In this document: in pieces, positions 40,226-50,749 of the stretch
How the letters are laid out: every line of letters starts with the position of its first letter
Position numbering within the stretch: the first letter of the stretch is position 1
Program-made: the position numbers and the translations under genes
Origin: Trema orientale
Taxonomy: Eukaryota > Streptophyta > Magnoliopsida > Rosales > Cannabaceae
Reading direction: 5' to 3'
Assembly: GCA_002914845.1 (NCBI GenBank)
Contig: JXTC01000095.1
Coordinates: 852,277-916,276 of the forward strand
Length of the DNA stretch: 64,000 nucleotides
The notes under the pieces: generated by a model
Seen by the model: the letters and a program-made list of their open reading frames with translations, nothing else
What the model was told of the DNA's origin: nothing
The model's database searches: none

Positions 40226-41426
40226 AAGAATTAATGGTGCTCAAATTGGCAGAAAAATTAACAGTAGAAAGTGAACAGAGAACAAAATAAGACCGTAAAT
40301 TAAACATGCTTATAACTTAAATATCATATATAGGCATACAATATAAACACAAAATATGCAAATATGACATATATCACATAATCATATAAGGTGGGCTACT
40401 ATCATAAGATACCTAACGCAATATTAACAAGCCTTTCTTTGTGTTGACTCATTAACTTGCAAGTGGTACTCTCAAGTGCAATGATCAAACACTGACAGTA
40501 AATCCTGTAAAACAACAAACTTTCTTTTGGGCCGATTTATTGCTCACATAGAAACCGAACAACCGTCACGCATTTACCATCATATGTGTGTTTGTTGTCA
40601 TGCCAAATGATCACTTTTCTTTGGACTAGTAATCACCCGCATTAATAATAAATTCACAACATCTTCATATACCAGTATAAATAAGACTATGCAATAGAGG
40701 TTACTTTGATAACTTATTATTTTATCGAATCTATCCCAACATACAAGATAAATAGTATAATGAAAATCATCCGAAATGCCCAAGCCAAATAAGATTTTCA
40801 TAAATACAAAATAGAAACAATTGAGCTTATAACATTTATCAACTCTAAAATCTAAACAGAGTTTTCGACGGATAAATGCAGGTCGTTACTTAAATTGATT
40901 TTGAGGTAATTAATATTGGTCATGTCTTGGATTGGATCCCTTAAATTGGGTCGAAAACGACTTAATTCTACCTAAAAATGGACCAAAAACTGAAATTAGA
41001 TTAAAAAACAGACCCCTGTACCCGAGAGGTCAGTGCTACGGTGCTATGAAGCTAGCGCTACAGCTCTCTACAGCGCTCAGTGTTCTGGTTAAACCCAGAA
41101 TACGAGCCCGCAGTCCATGCAGTGCCACAGCGCTTGCCCTTCTGTCAACCAGCGCTACGGCACTAGCCCGATTTTCTGGTAAAAATTTCCAATTCTAAAA
41201 TCATCCAAAACGCCAAAATACCTCAAATCAATAATTTTAAGCCTTAATAAACACAATTAACGACCCTAAAACTCAGTAATAAACCCTTGTAACATCATAA
41301 TATTCAACATATCATGAAAAATATAAATAATGCATGAATAATCCAAAACCTAGAAAACTTAATAGGCATAGATTATCAAAACTACAGTAATACATGATTA
41401 ACCCAATCAATTTAATATAAAAAGAT

Positions 41427-41438
41427 GCTCTGATACCA
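41427..41438 (-). other. Copia primer-binding site (tRNA-iMet)
   Basis: Read on the minus strand, TGGTATCAGAGC lies 2 nt inside the 5' LTR. It is the standard complement to the 3' end of plant initiator tRNA-Met and fixes the orientation of the element. Confidence 0.95.
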
Positions 41439-41440
41439 CT

Positions 41441-41928
41441 TGTTAGATGATATTAGGATTGCAAATAAACTAAATAGAAACCCTAAATCATTCATACTAA
41501 ATTGATAGGTTAGGGTTTGTTGAATATACCTGAGCCCATGGCTACTCTGTAGAGAATTAGAGATGGAGAGACTGAAGGCGGAAGCGTGAACAAGAAATGA
41601 TGCTAGAGGGTTTGATCTTCCGCAGCCTAAACCCTAATGTTACTCAGATGGAGTTCTCTATAACTGATGGTGGGTTACAGAGAATTGAGCGTACATGAAA
41701 TTTTAGCTGCAGGGACCATAACCCTAATAGATTGTTTAAATAGTCCCTGTTGGGTATCCATCAAACCCAACTAGGTGACTAATATGATATCCATACTGGT
41801 ATCCATACCCAGTTGGATATTCTGACCCAGTCTTAATTAAATCATTTATTGAGTCCTTATGAAATAATATGGCCCAATACAATTGAATTGTATACGTAGC
41901 CCAACATAGGAAATATAATTTCCTAACA
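41441..41928 (-). repeat. Copia 5' LTR (right)
   Basis: This 488-bp LTR has TG...CA ends. It is slightly longer than the left LTR through small indels, one near 41530-41545, and differs by scattered substitutions. Confidence 0.95.
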
Positions 41929-42387
41929 AATTATCCTACAAGTTAAAATGCCAATGAAGAGAAACTGCCCAGTGTAAATTTGCAGGGTGCAGACTACATA
42001 TATAGTTGAATGCTGGCTTTTAATATGAATACATGGCAGCAATAAATGAAGTAACGAATTAAGCGACCAGCCAATATAATTGCCCATGATCTTTGTTTTA
42101 AAAGTTTGATCTTATTGAAGCTCTCAAAAGAGAGACATAACTAAAGGTAAATCACTCAGAGATTGACATCTAATCAATTATGGAAAACTGCATTGAATAA
42201 TATCCACGTTAGCCACCATACTAATGGACCAATATCTAACAACTACCCCGAACAAAAAACCAATTTTTGAGCCTAATAAATATGCTAAGCAAGTGTTCAT
42301 CAAAGGACAAAATAGTTATATTTTTCTTCTTTTCATATTAAGTAGTAGTAGAGGCAGCTGCCGCAGTGTACGTCCTTATAACAAACA

Positions 42388-43791
42388 ATGAAGTTTCTCT
42401 CCTTATTTTCTTTTCCTACTCCTTTGTGCAAAGTCTTCTTCACCGTCATCATCATCGTCATTTTTGTAGTGTATAATGGTGGTGCTACTGCTAACAAACT
42501 CCCCTTAAATGAAACAGTTCCGGCAGTGTTTGTTTTCGGAGATTCGATCGTCGATCCTGGCAACAACAACCACGTCAAAACTATAGTCAAATGTGATTTC
42601 CCGCCTTATGGAAGAGACTTCATTGGAGGCATGCCTACTGGAAGGTTTAGTAATGGAAGAGTTCCCTCGGATATCATAGGTAGCTTCAACATTTTTCTTT
42701 TTTTTTAAAAGTACTGACATAGATACTAGTACTAATACCAGTAGCTTCACTTAACTTGAATAATGATAATATGGGCCAATGAAGTACGGTCAAGAAACAA
42801 AGATACCTGTTTCTAAACTTACCCTAAGTGGCAAATATTGGCTGTAAACATGTTGAGGTCCTAGTTGCATTCATATGTCATTTTACATTAAAATCCGAGT
42901 TCATTTCATTTGACTTTTCCTTTTCCTCACAAGTTAATTATCCCTTCACCAGCTGAAATATTTAATGTCAAGAAGCTATTGCCGGCTTATCTCGATCCGA
43001 ATCTGCAGCTGCAAGACCTTCTTACTGGAGTAAGTTTTGCCTCAGGGGGTGCAGGATATGATCCTCTTACAGCTGAAGTAGTGGCATGTCTCTCTTCCTT
43101 ATCCTCTACCTTGGTTTTTAACACATTAATTACATTCGATTGCGTAAATCGTACTTATTCATTTCAATTTTTCAGTCGGTCTTATCGTTATCGGATCAAC
43201 TAGAGATGTTCAAAGATGTCATAGGCAAGATCAAGGCCACAGTTGGAGAAAACAGAACAGAGATGATAGTATCTAAAAGCATATTCATAGTTTGCATAGG
43301 AAGCGACGACATCGCGAATACTTACTACACAACCCCACTTAGGAGACCCCATTACGATATTCCGGCTTACACTGATCTCATGGCTAAATCAGCCTCAAGT
43401 TTCTTACAGGTTTTTATTCTATTTCCTCTGCTTTTTACTATGAGAGATACATAATCTTTCTTTTAGGTATGATCGACCTTGTTTTTTTTTTTTTTTTTTT
43501 TAAAAAGTCTAACAATAAAAGTGAACGTGGGAAAGGATCTGTACGGCCAAGGAGCAAGAAGGATAGGAGTGGTGAGTTTGCCTCCAATCGGGTGTGTGCC
43601 ATCCCAGAGGACACTGAGCGGAGACATAGCAAGAGGGTGTCAAGAGCAAGCCAACCAAGCAGCAAGACTTTTCAACTCCAAGCTCTCCTTTCTAATGAGT
43701 TCCCTCAATAAGAGATTTCCGGAAGCAAGGCTTGTCTACTTTGATATTTATAACCCACTGCTTTCCCTGATTCAAAACCCTGCTAATTATG
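42388..43791 (+). CDS. GDSL esterase/lipase (EXL-like), last exon not found
   Basis: This is a secreted SGNH-family lipase. Four exons read: 42388-42679, 42953-43083, 43176-43409 and 43536-43791. Residues 1-35 form a hydrophobic signal peptide. Block I is [15 protein letters not shown] (catalytic Ser in GDS), block [15 protein letters not shown], and block [18 protein letters not shown]. In block III Asp replaces the usual Asn of GxND, a variant also known from EXL proteins. [20 protein letters not shown] follows. Exon 4 stops after NPANYG at a normal donor. The expected final exon, with the second Cys cluster and the catalytic Asp-x-x-His of block V, is not present before the N gap or in the 500 bp after it. 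Exon 2 seems to use a GC donor (GTG|GCATGT). The gene is therefore either truncated or has its end hidden in the gap. Confidence 0.88.
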
Positions 43792-44359
43792 GTAACAATT
43801 ATCACCCTTACTAAAATAACCAAGTTATTAAAAGATTTCACTTTCTCCTAAGAAGTCATCTCAGAATGCTAAATCACAATGCTAATTCTATACTTGTACT
43901 AAACTTGGCATAAAAAATAGCATATATGCCAAATTTTGATATTCAATCAGCTTCTTAGTTTATGACCGTATCAATAATTTTAAAATATTAAAATCTACAT
44001 TTTTCAATACTTAATCAATACGCATTTTTAATACTTAACTTATCAATTATTAATAAGAATATTTAACAATGGTATTTTAAATAGCTGTGTATTGGAGTGA
44101 AAATTCAAGCTGTTATCAAATATATATATAGCGTTTTGCCCGTTTCTTTTTTTTTTTTTGATCAAATATAGCATCCGTAATATCTTTTACATTGGAGATA
44201 TGTTAAAATAAAGAGCAATGCTAAGGAAACTACTACAAAATTGGTACATATTTGGAATTAATACGTAGATTTAAAAATGTGAGACTCACTTCTATTAATG
44301 TATGGTGTTAACTATCATAAATATGTTAGCTTTAGCATTTTCTTAAAAAAAAAAAAAAA
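43792..44359. other. Intron-like or non-coding DNA after GDSL exon 4
   Basis: This is AT-rich sequence with no GDSL-like coding in any plus-strand frame. It ends in a poly-A run leading into the assembly gap. Confidence 0.5.
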
Positions 44360-44514
44360 NNNNNNNNNNNNNNNNNNNNNNNNNNNNNNNNNNNNNNNNN
44401 NNNNNNNNNNNNNNNNNNNNNNNNNNNNNNNNNNNNNNNNNNNNNNNNNNNNNNNNNNNNNNNNNNNNNNNNNNNNNNNNNNNNNNNNNNNNNNNNNNNN
44501 NNNNNNNNNNNNNN
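44360..44514. other. Assembly gap (155 N)
   Basis: A run of Ns is bounded by poly-A on both sides. The true length is unknown. It could hide the GDSL final exon. Confidence 0.99.
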
Positions 44515-44865
44515 AAAAAAAAAAAAAAAAAACCCATAAATTCATGTAACGTTACAAATCGACAATCATTTGATGAGATAGATGGGTGGATTAATGGCGG
44601 GCTATATGAGTTTGGGGTATTCTTTTATGCAGCAATATTAGTCTAGTGGGAATGGAAATTTGGAAAAAGGGCCAGGCGGGGGTGTAAGCCGATAACTCGA
44701 GAAACAACAGTTAGTACAAGCCACAATATTTAAGTAAACGACAATATTGTGTCTTGATGTTTTTTAACTTAATTTGTTCTTTTGTTTCTGACTCTGTTAG
44801 CTGGGTCCCTATAGAGATCTAAATAGGTCAGCGGACACCCTTTCGTCTTGGGCTTTTAAGTCTAA

Positions 44866-45311
44866 GGCTATGTTTGGTAGGAAGGAAAAGGGAGAGGAAG
44901 GAAAAGTTTTGAGGGAAAAGTGGAGGGAAAAAAAATTTTAGGTTGTTTGGTAAGAGGGAAAAGGGAAGGAAAGAGAAAATGGAAGAGAAAATGGGAGGGA
45001 AAAATATGGTGAGACCCACTCCAATATTTTCCTCCCAAAAATGGAGAGAAAAGGGAGAGGAAAATTTTTTTTACAAATGCTTTAAAGTAAATTTACCAAA
45101 TTAACATTGTATACTACTTTTAAAATTTTAATAAAAGGGTAAAATAGTCATTTTAAAATATACTAATTTTCTTTCCTTCCTACATACCAAACAACAAATG
45201 AAGAAATACACTTTCCTTTCCATCCTACACATTTTCTTTCCTTCCTAATTTTTCCTTCTCTCCTAATTTTTCCTTCCCTCCTACTTTCTTTCCTCTCTAC
45301 CAAACATAGCC
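44866..45311. mobile_element. Tourist-like MITE, complete copy
   Basis: This 446-bp element has perfect terminal inverted repeats GGCTATGTTTGGTAG...CTACCAAACATAGCC flanked by TAA on both sides (44863-44865 and 45312-45314). These are PIF/Harbinger traits. The interior is purine-rich on the left and pyrimidine-rich on the right, so it can fold. It has no ORF. Confidence 0.88.
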
Positions 45312-45546
45312 TAAGGCTATGTGTTCCGGGGGTACTTTTTGTGATTTAATTAGAGAGGAATTAATTAAGCATAAAATACTTAATTAAAGATAAGTAGGAT
45401 AATGGTAGAAAATAGAGAAAATGACGTGGAAAATTGTAGCAATACAATTCCATGTGTCAGAAAATTATTGTATTTTTGACAGCTCAATCTGCAAGTAAAC
45501 AGGTGTGGTGGTTTTAATGACCATCACCACGTGTTAGATAGACAGT

Positions 45547-45730
45547 GTTTCTGACGCAGGTGATACCATCCATATGGTCAGAAACAAACAAAAAGATGGT
45601 TAATTTTTTGACATAGGTGATTCCAGCCATTCAGTCAGAAATATAAATAAACAATACCAAAAATAAATTAAATAAATAATTAGAAAGTTAGATCTTTGAC
45701 ACAGGTGATTCCAGCCATTTTGTCAAAGAT
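45547..45730. repeat. Three spaced copies of a 38-bp imperfect hairpin
   Basis: GTTTCTGAC...GTCAGAAAC (45547-45585), TTTTTGACATAGGTGATTCC...GTCAGAAAT (45605-45642) and ATCTTTGACACAGGTGATTC...GTCAAAGAT (45692-45730) share the core CAGGTGATTCCAGCCAT. Each has complementary arms. Arms of the different copies vary together so that pairing is kept. Confidence 0.75.
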
Positions 45731-46057
45731 AAAAGAAAATAAAAGTATTGAATTTAACGTGAACGGTTGCAAACAAGTGTTGTATATGCTACAACTCAGC
45801 TTGCTAAACAACTCAGAATCACGGGTCTGCGATTATTTAAAGTGCAGAATTTAAATGTTAGCACAATATATAATAGTCAGCACCCAGTAAATATTTGGAA
45901 CAATAAAAAATAATAATGGGGTTAGTAGCTCAATATTCTCAAAATCTGTATAATAATAATAATAATAGTAATAATAATAATAGCAATAGCAATATCATAT
46001 ATATATATGATTATACGTGTATATGTGTCTAATATATGTATCTATTAATATTAACTA

Positions 46058-46364
46058 TAAAAAGGGAGAGAAAAAAGTAGTGGGACCCACTCTAATATTT
46101 TTCTCCCAAAAATAGAGAGAAAAGGAGAAGGAAAAGTTTTTTACTCATGTTTTAAAGTGAATTTACCAAATTAATTTTGTATACTACTTTTAAAATTTTA
46201 ATAAAAATGGCAAAACAGTCATTTTAAAATATACTAGTTTTCTTTCTTTGCTATATACCAAACAACAATAGAGGAAAGACACTTTCCCTTCCATCGTACA
46301 TATTTTCTTTCCCTCCTAATTTTTCCTTCCCTCATACTTTCTTTCTTCTCTACCAAATATAGCC
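46058..46364. mobile_element. Tourist-like MITE, left-truncated copy
   Basis: The interior and right terminus (CTACCAAATATAGCC then TAA) match the copy at 44866-45311. The left third is missing. The 3.1 kb MULE is inserted immediately to its right. Confidence 0.8.
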
Positions 46365-46599
46365 TAAGTGTTAGGGAAAAGGACATAGATAGGACTATTT
46401 GGAGTCCTTTAGTCTTTTTTAAGACTAGGTTGATATAATGTCTTTTTTAGAACCAAAACTTAGCACTAGGTGGAGATAGAAAGAAACTGGTTTCCAAATC
46501 TGTCCTTGGTCAAAAGTAAATTGATAGGGTAGAGCATTAAATGATCTTCTCTCTCTCCAAGCTGACACTTTTTTCTCTCTCTTTCTTTTGTATTAATTT

Positions 46600-46602
<3 letters not shown>

Positions 46603-46633
<31 letters not shown>

Positions 46634-46646
46634 TCTTCTTCTTCTT
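46603..46646. repeat. (CT)n then (CTT)n microsatellite
   Basis: About 28 bp of CT repeats run directly into CTT repeats, inside the left half of the MULE. Another CT run is at about 46767-46795. Confidence 0.9.
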
Positions 46647-46761
46647 CGATTCTCTCTCCGAAAATCACATGTTTGTTTCCATCTCTAGAGAACTATGAAA
46701 GCTTCAAACCGTGAACCTGATTAATCTCTCCATTTCTATGTCTCATTGCACTTCATTTCAC

Positions 46762-46795
<34 letters not shown>

Positions 46796-47091
46796 CTAGT
46801 TCATGCTTTCTCTCTCCAACTCTTTCTTTCTCCCTTTGTTAATAACTATGTTTCTTAACAACTATTTGACTATTTTGTAAAAAAACCTCAACTAAAAAAT
46901 GGGAGGATTATATTAGGGAGTTGTTTGGATTTTGAAAGTAAATAATGAAATTTTATTTAAGATTGGTTTTTCTATGGTTGATATTGAGTGAGTAATATTT
47001 AAAGAAGGACTATAATACTGATCTGGGCATTATTATGCTAAAAATTCTATGTTATGGTATATTCATCATCTTTTTAATATCTTGTCTATCT

Positions 47092-48795
47092 CATTGTGAC
47101 ATCGTAGATCAAACTGACCTTGACGTATGATCAAGATTAACTTAACTTCAGGTTAAGATCTTCTTGACCTTTGGTTAAGATTATATTACTTTAAAGAGGT
47201 AGATCAAACTGATGTTGACATATAGTCAAGACTAACTTGATCTTAGGTCAACATCATCTTGACCTTTGGTCAATATTATATTATATCAACTGCTGAGAAC
47301 TCAGTCAAGAAAAAAGTGTTTATATTGTAGCAATTCAGGGCACAAGAGGCAGACATGCCCTAATCTGATTCCACTATGTAGCACAATTAATGAATCTACG
47401 TACCACCTTACAAGAATGCAACAAGAGGATCCTAGCTTGGGATCAAGAAACTCTTGCCTTAGGGGAAAGAAGTTATTGACTAGGGGTTAAGATGTTCTTG
47501 ACCCGAGGTCAAAAAGATATTAACTTAAGGAAAAAAGTACTTGACTTAGAGTCAATAACATTTTTAGTAGGAGTTATAAAATGATATACGAAAATTGGTC
47601 ATGATGTTGTATGTGATGTATTTTTAAATTTATAAATTGAAACTTATTGAACCCATGTCAGGATTTTCTTATCTAGAGTCAAAACATTTGTTATATTTTG
47701 TTTTCCAATTCATTAATTAGGTTAAGAAAGTATTGACCCCTATGTCAAGAATTTCTTGAATGTGGTCACAATCTCTTTAATCTAAAAATTGAATACAATT
47801 TTATGTGCTTATTAATTCAAGAAATTCTTGACCTTGGGTCAAGTAATACTTGCTTTGAAGTCAAGATATTCTTGATATAGAGTCAAGATAGATATGAAAT
47901 AGAGTCAAATTTTTCTTGATATAGAGTCAAGATAGCCCTGACATAGAGTCAAGTTTTTCTTGACATGGAGTAATAAATAATGTCCTTATTAAATGTATTG
48001 AATTTTACCGAAACAACTACTGAATAGATGACTTTTGGCGAAATGATATTCATCGAATATACAAAAAAAATAAGTAACAACTAAATATTATTTACCAATC
48101 ATAGAAACCACAAGCCAAAAAAAGAAAAAAAAAAGTATTTGTCTGAACCATAATCAAAATAAAGCACTGTCTTCGTATCCCTAAATTGAGTCACTCCTAT
48201 TGGTTAGTTTTAGCATAGTCCTTATATTTATGCAATCCATGATAGTATAACTCACACACAAGCTTATGATATAATTGGCTTGTCAGACATTAGGAACTCA
48301 GCATACTTGATGACAAACATATCACAGTTCCTGCTGAATAATAACAAAATATCAAGTCAAATAAAACAATAACATCAAGTGAGGGTCAAGTAAAACTTGA
48401 TCCGAGGTCAAGAATTTCCTGACCCAAGATCAAGGAGCACTTGACCTAAGATGTCAAGAGCTTCTTGACCTCAACCAGAGAAATTCAAATAAAATGGAGG
48501 TTAAGTACCTTGACCTAATAGTCAAGAATCTAATAGTCAAGAGCTTCTTGACCGGGAGGTCATGGAGCTCCTGACATAAGGCCAAGAAGTATTTAACAAG
48601 AGTTAAGAAGATTTTGACTAGGGTCAAGAAATACTTGGTTCAGGTCAGAGCTAAGAAGATCTGAACTCCAATAAATAAGCTCTTGACCAGAGCCAAGAAA
48701 CACTTGGCTCAGGTCCATAACTTATGGATCTGGATCAAGAGAAAATTGACCCGAGTTAAGAACTTTTTGACCTTAGGTTAGGATATTATTGACCA
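47092..48795. repeat. Degenerate array of TTGAC-N5-GTCAA palindromes
   Basis: A hand count gives about 40 TTGAC or GTCAA cores in about 1.7 kb. Only a few are expected by chance. Many form a 15-bp palindrome with a 5-nt centre: TTGACCTTGGGTCAA (47828), TTGACCCGAGGTCAA (47498) and TTGACTTAGAGTCAA (47540). In 47820-47970 the units repeat about every 24-28 bp, separated by GATATTTCTTGA-like spacers. TTGAC followed by C or T is the core W-box bound by WRKY factors. Any regulatory role here is inference. Confidence 0.85.
47266..47490 (+). pseudogene. CCHC zinc-knuckle fragment inside the MULE
   Basis: A 74-codon open frame contains CLYCSNSGHKRQTC, a CX2CX4HX4C zinc knuckle. Such knuckles end many plant MURA-type transposases, so this is probably a transposase remnant. 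No MULE DDE core was found around it. A retroviral-type gag knuckle is the alternative but fits the context less well. Confidence 0.6.
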
Positions 48796-48849
48796 CATCA
48801 GGATATTAATCTCTGAAATATTCAGTTCATTTGAACAAGTCAAGATAGC

Positions 48850-49085
48850 TTTTTTCCTAACATGCAATGTCAAAAAATAAGAATTTTCACATAAATATAA
48901 AAAACCAACTATTATTTCCTCGTACGCAGCTTCTACTACACTTTTACCTTTGAAATCGGCTGGATTTTGCTCGGGCATAGTGGGCTTCGGTATTGGCGTC
49001 TTCGCCGGAGACTTAGATAGAGACTTCGTCTTCTTTCCAGCCGACGACGTGCCTGCAACTTTTGAAGAAGGCTTCTTAGCTTAGG
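48850..49085 (-). pseudogene. Lys/Ser/Pro-rich coding-like fragment inside the MULE
   Basis: On the minus strand, from about 49080, a frame reads through AGTSSAGKKTKSLSKSPAKT and then MPEQNPADFKGKSVVEAAYE. Base composition is higher in GC than the rest of the element, and a stop lies just upstream. This could be the remnant of a MULE accessory gene or a captured host exon. The family was not recognised. Confidence 0.4.
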
Positions 49086-49771
49086 TTCGATGGATCTTCG
49101 CTATTATCAGATTTTTTGGGTTCATTCAAGAAACGAAAAAAGCCTCTTGACAAAAATACGTATGAGATTTTTTAGTTTAAATTGAGGTGGTTTTTAGATA
49201 GTTTTTGAATTCGATTTTACGAAATTTTTTTTTCTAGTTTCAGAGAGAAATGTGAGAAAATAGTGAAATAGAGAGAGAAATGAGAGAAATAGAGGTTTAA
49301 GGGTTTTACGGGAGGTGTGTGAGGCATGCCAAATCTGGTGGAGTCATGTCAAAAAATAGTTGGGCTAAAAGAGGGTCATTATTGTATTTTATACAATGTG
49401 GGCCCTATTTTTTAGTCCTAAAGAAACTTATTGAAAAAGGTAGTCTTAAAAAAGATATTTTGGCCTAATTTAGTCCTATCTATGTCCTTTTTTCTAAGTG
49501 TTATGGGAGGTACTCCCGAATGTGGTTACTATTATCTTGAATGAATAAATACATCCTTTATTCCGAAGTATAAAAAGTAAACGATAATATATAAATGACA
49601 ACATATCTCTAACCAACAACAATATTTAACAAAACCAACGATATATCTTCGCAATAAACGAAGAAGAACTAAATAAAATGATGATTTATCTTATATTTAG
49701 CACCTATAAATAACACAAAATTTATTGTGGTCCTTAAAATATCGCCTCTTTGCTTCCTAGTCATTTTTTTT

Positions 49772-50749
49772 GTGGCTTTTTAGTACAAAAACTCCATAAA
49801 CTCGAAATAATATAGTAAAATAAACCCTGGACGTAATTTTTTATAGCAAAACTTCCTGAAGTCCCCTATTATTAGTTTTGTTAGGAAAAAAAAAGTTACT
49901 TGTATTATTTTTTTACGGTTAAGTCCCTATACTTCTATTTGTGATTTTTAGGTCCTCATTCTTATCCAAAACTGCTGTTAATTAGCACTTGCCCAAAACA
50001 TACTCATCTCAGGAGTAGATTGGAGACAAAGGGAAAGGATTATTTGAAAAAAAAAAAAGTTGGGCTATTGTTTTCGTTCAAGGCGGAGGAAAAAAATTGA
50101 GAAATTTTATATGGTTCCAATATGGATCTATTTTGGTCCAAGTATTCATATATCTAGATATGAATACTTATAATAAAGTAGATCCATATTGGAACCATAT
50201 AAAATTTTAGTAAAATATATCTCATAAAATTGGCAATGTATGTCTCATATAATTTGAATGATAAAACATAAAGTTGACAATATATGTCCATAAAATTGGT
50301 AATCTATTCATATATTTTTCTTCTAAATATATTAATACTTGGACCAAAATTAATCCATATTGGAACCATATAAAATTTTCTAATATCTTACATTCATCTT
50401 GAACGAAAACGATAACTCAATCTATTTTTTAAATAATAATTTGCATTTGTTTCCAATTTTACCCTTGTTGAGATGATCATGTTTTGTGTAAGTGTTAATT
50501 AATAGCAGTATTAGACAGAAAAAATTAAAAGAGATTAATGTGAATACAAAATCTAAGGATGAGAACCTAAAAACTATAAATAAAAAAAATAGGAATTTAA
50601 ACGTAAAAAAAACTAATAGAAACACCTTTCTTTTCTAATAAAACTAATATTAGGGGACTTCAGGGAATTTTGCTCTAAAAAATTGAGTTCATGGTTAATT
50701 TTATTAATTTGTATCGAGTTTAGGGGGTTTTTGAATTAAAAAGCTTCTT
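49772..50749. mobile_element. Foldback element with long terminal inverted repeats
   Basis: The left arm (GGCTTTTTAGTACAAAAACT onward, including CCTGAAGTCCCCTATTATTA) and the right arm read inward (AAGCTTTTTAATTCAAAAAC, CCTGAAGTCCCCTAATATTA) match for over 300 bp each. The arms include GTTTTCGTTCAAGG and ATATGGTTCCAATATGGAT motifs near the centre. It is about 980 bp and non-coding. The corresponding site in segment copy B (about 60240) lacks it. Long arms suggest a MULE or foldback type. A target duplication was not settled. Confidence 0.7.

Larger units (their letters stand above)
36040..41928 (-). mobile_element. Ty1/Copia LTR retrotransposon, internally deleted
   Basis: This is a full-length element with two LTRs (36040-36521 and 41441-41928), on the minus strand. 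Its 5' LTR is at the right. Next to that LTR lies a tRNA-iMet primer-binding site, and next to the left LTR a polypurine tract. Flanks AATTG and AATTA match 4 of 5, as expected for a 5-bp target duplication. Coding order is gag, preintegrase, integrase, reverse transcriptase, RNase H, which is Copia order. The reading frame is broken many times. The gag fragment (40225) runs directly into sequence that in intact relatives follows the protease, so the rest of gag, its zinc knuckle and protease are deleted. The LTRs differ by substitutions and indels, so it is not a recent insertion. Confidence 0.95.
46374..49494. mobile_element. Mutator-like element (MULE) with an internal palindrome array
   Basis: This 3121-bp element is flanked by the perfect 9-bp repeat TAAGTGTTA (46365-46373 and 49495-49503). 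Terminal inverted repeats of about 55 bp begin GGGAAAAGGACATAGATAGG on the left and GAAAAAAGGACATAGATAGG read inward from the right, followed by matching CTTTTTTAAGACTA. A 9-bp duplication with such ends indicates the Mutator superfamily. There is no intact transposase. The interior holds a CT/CTT microsatellite (46603-46646), a short ORF with a CCHC zinc knuckle, an array of TTGAC/GTCAA palindromes, and on the minus strand a Lys/Ser/Pro-rich coding-like fragment. It is non-autonomous. Confidence 0.88.

Noticed and set aside
44298-44549. ORFs with long X runs
   Set aside because: They exist only because Ns in the assembly gap contain no stop codons.
45315-46057. Second Tourist-like element starting GGCTATGTGTTCC
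   Set aside because: Only the first few bases resemble the family terminus and no matching right end could be paired with confidence.
47092-48795. CRISPR-like array
   Set aside because: The repeats are degenerate, spacing is variable, there are no cas genes, and the context is a plant MULE.
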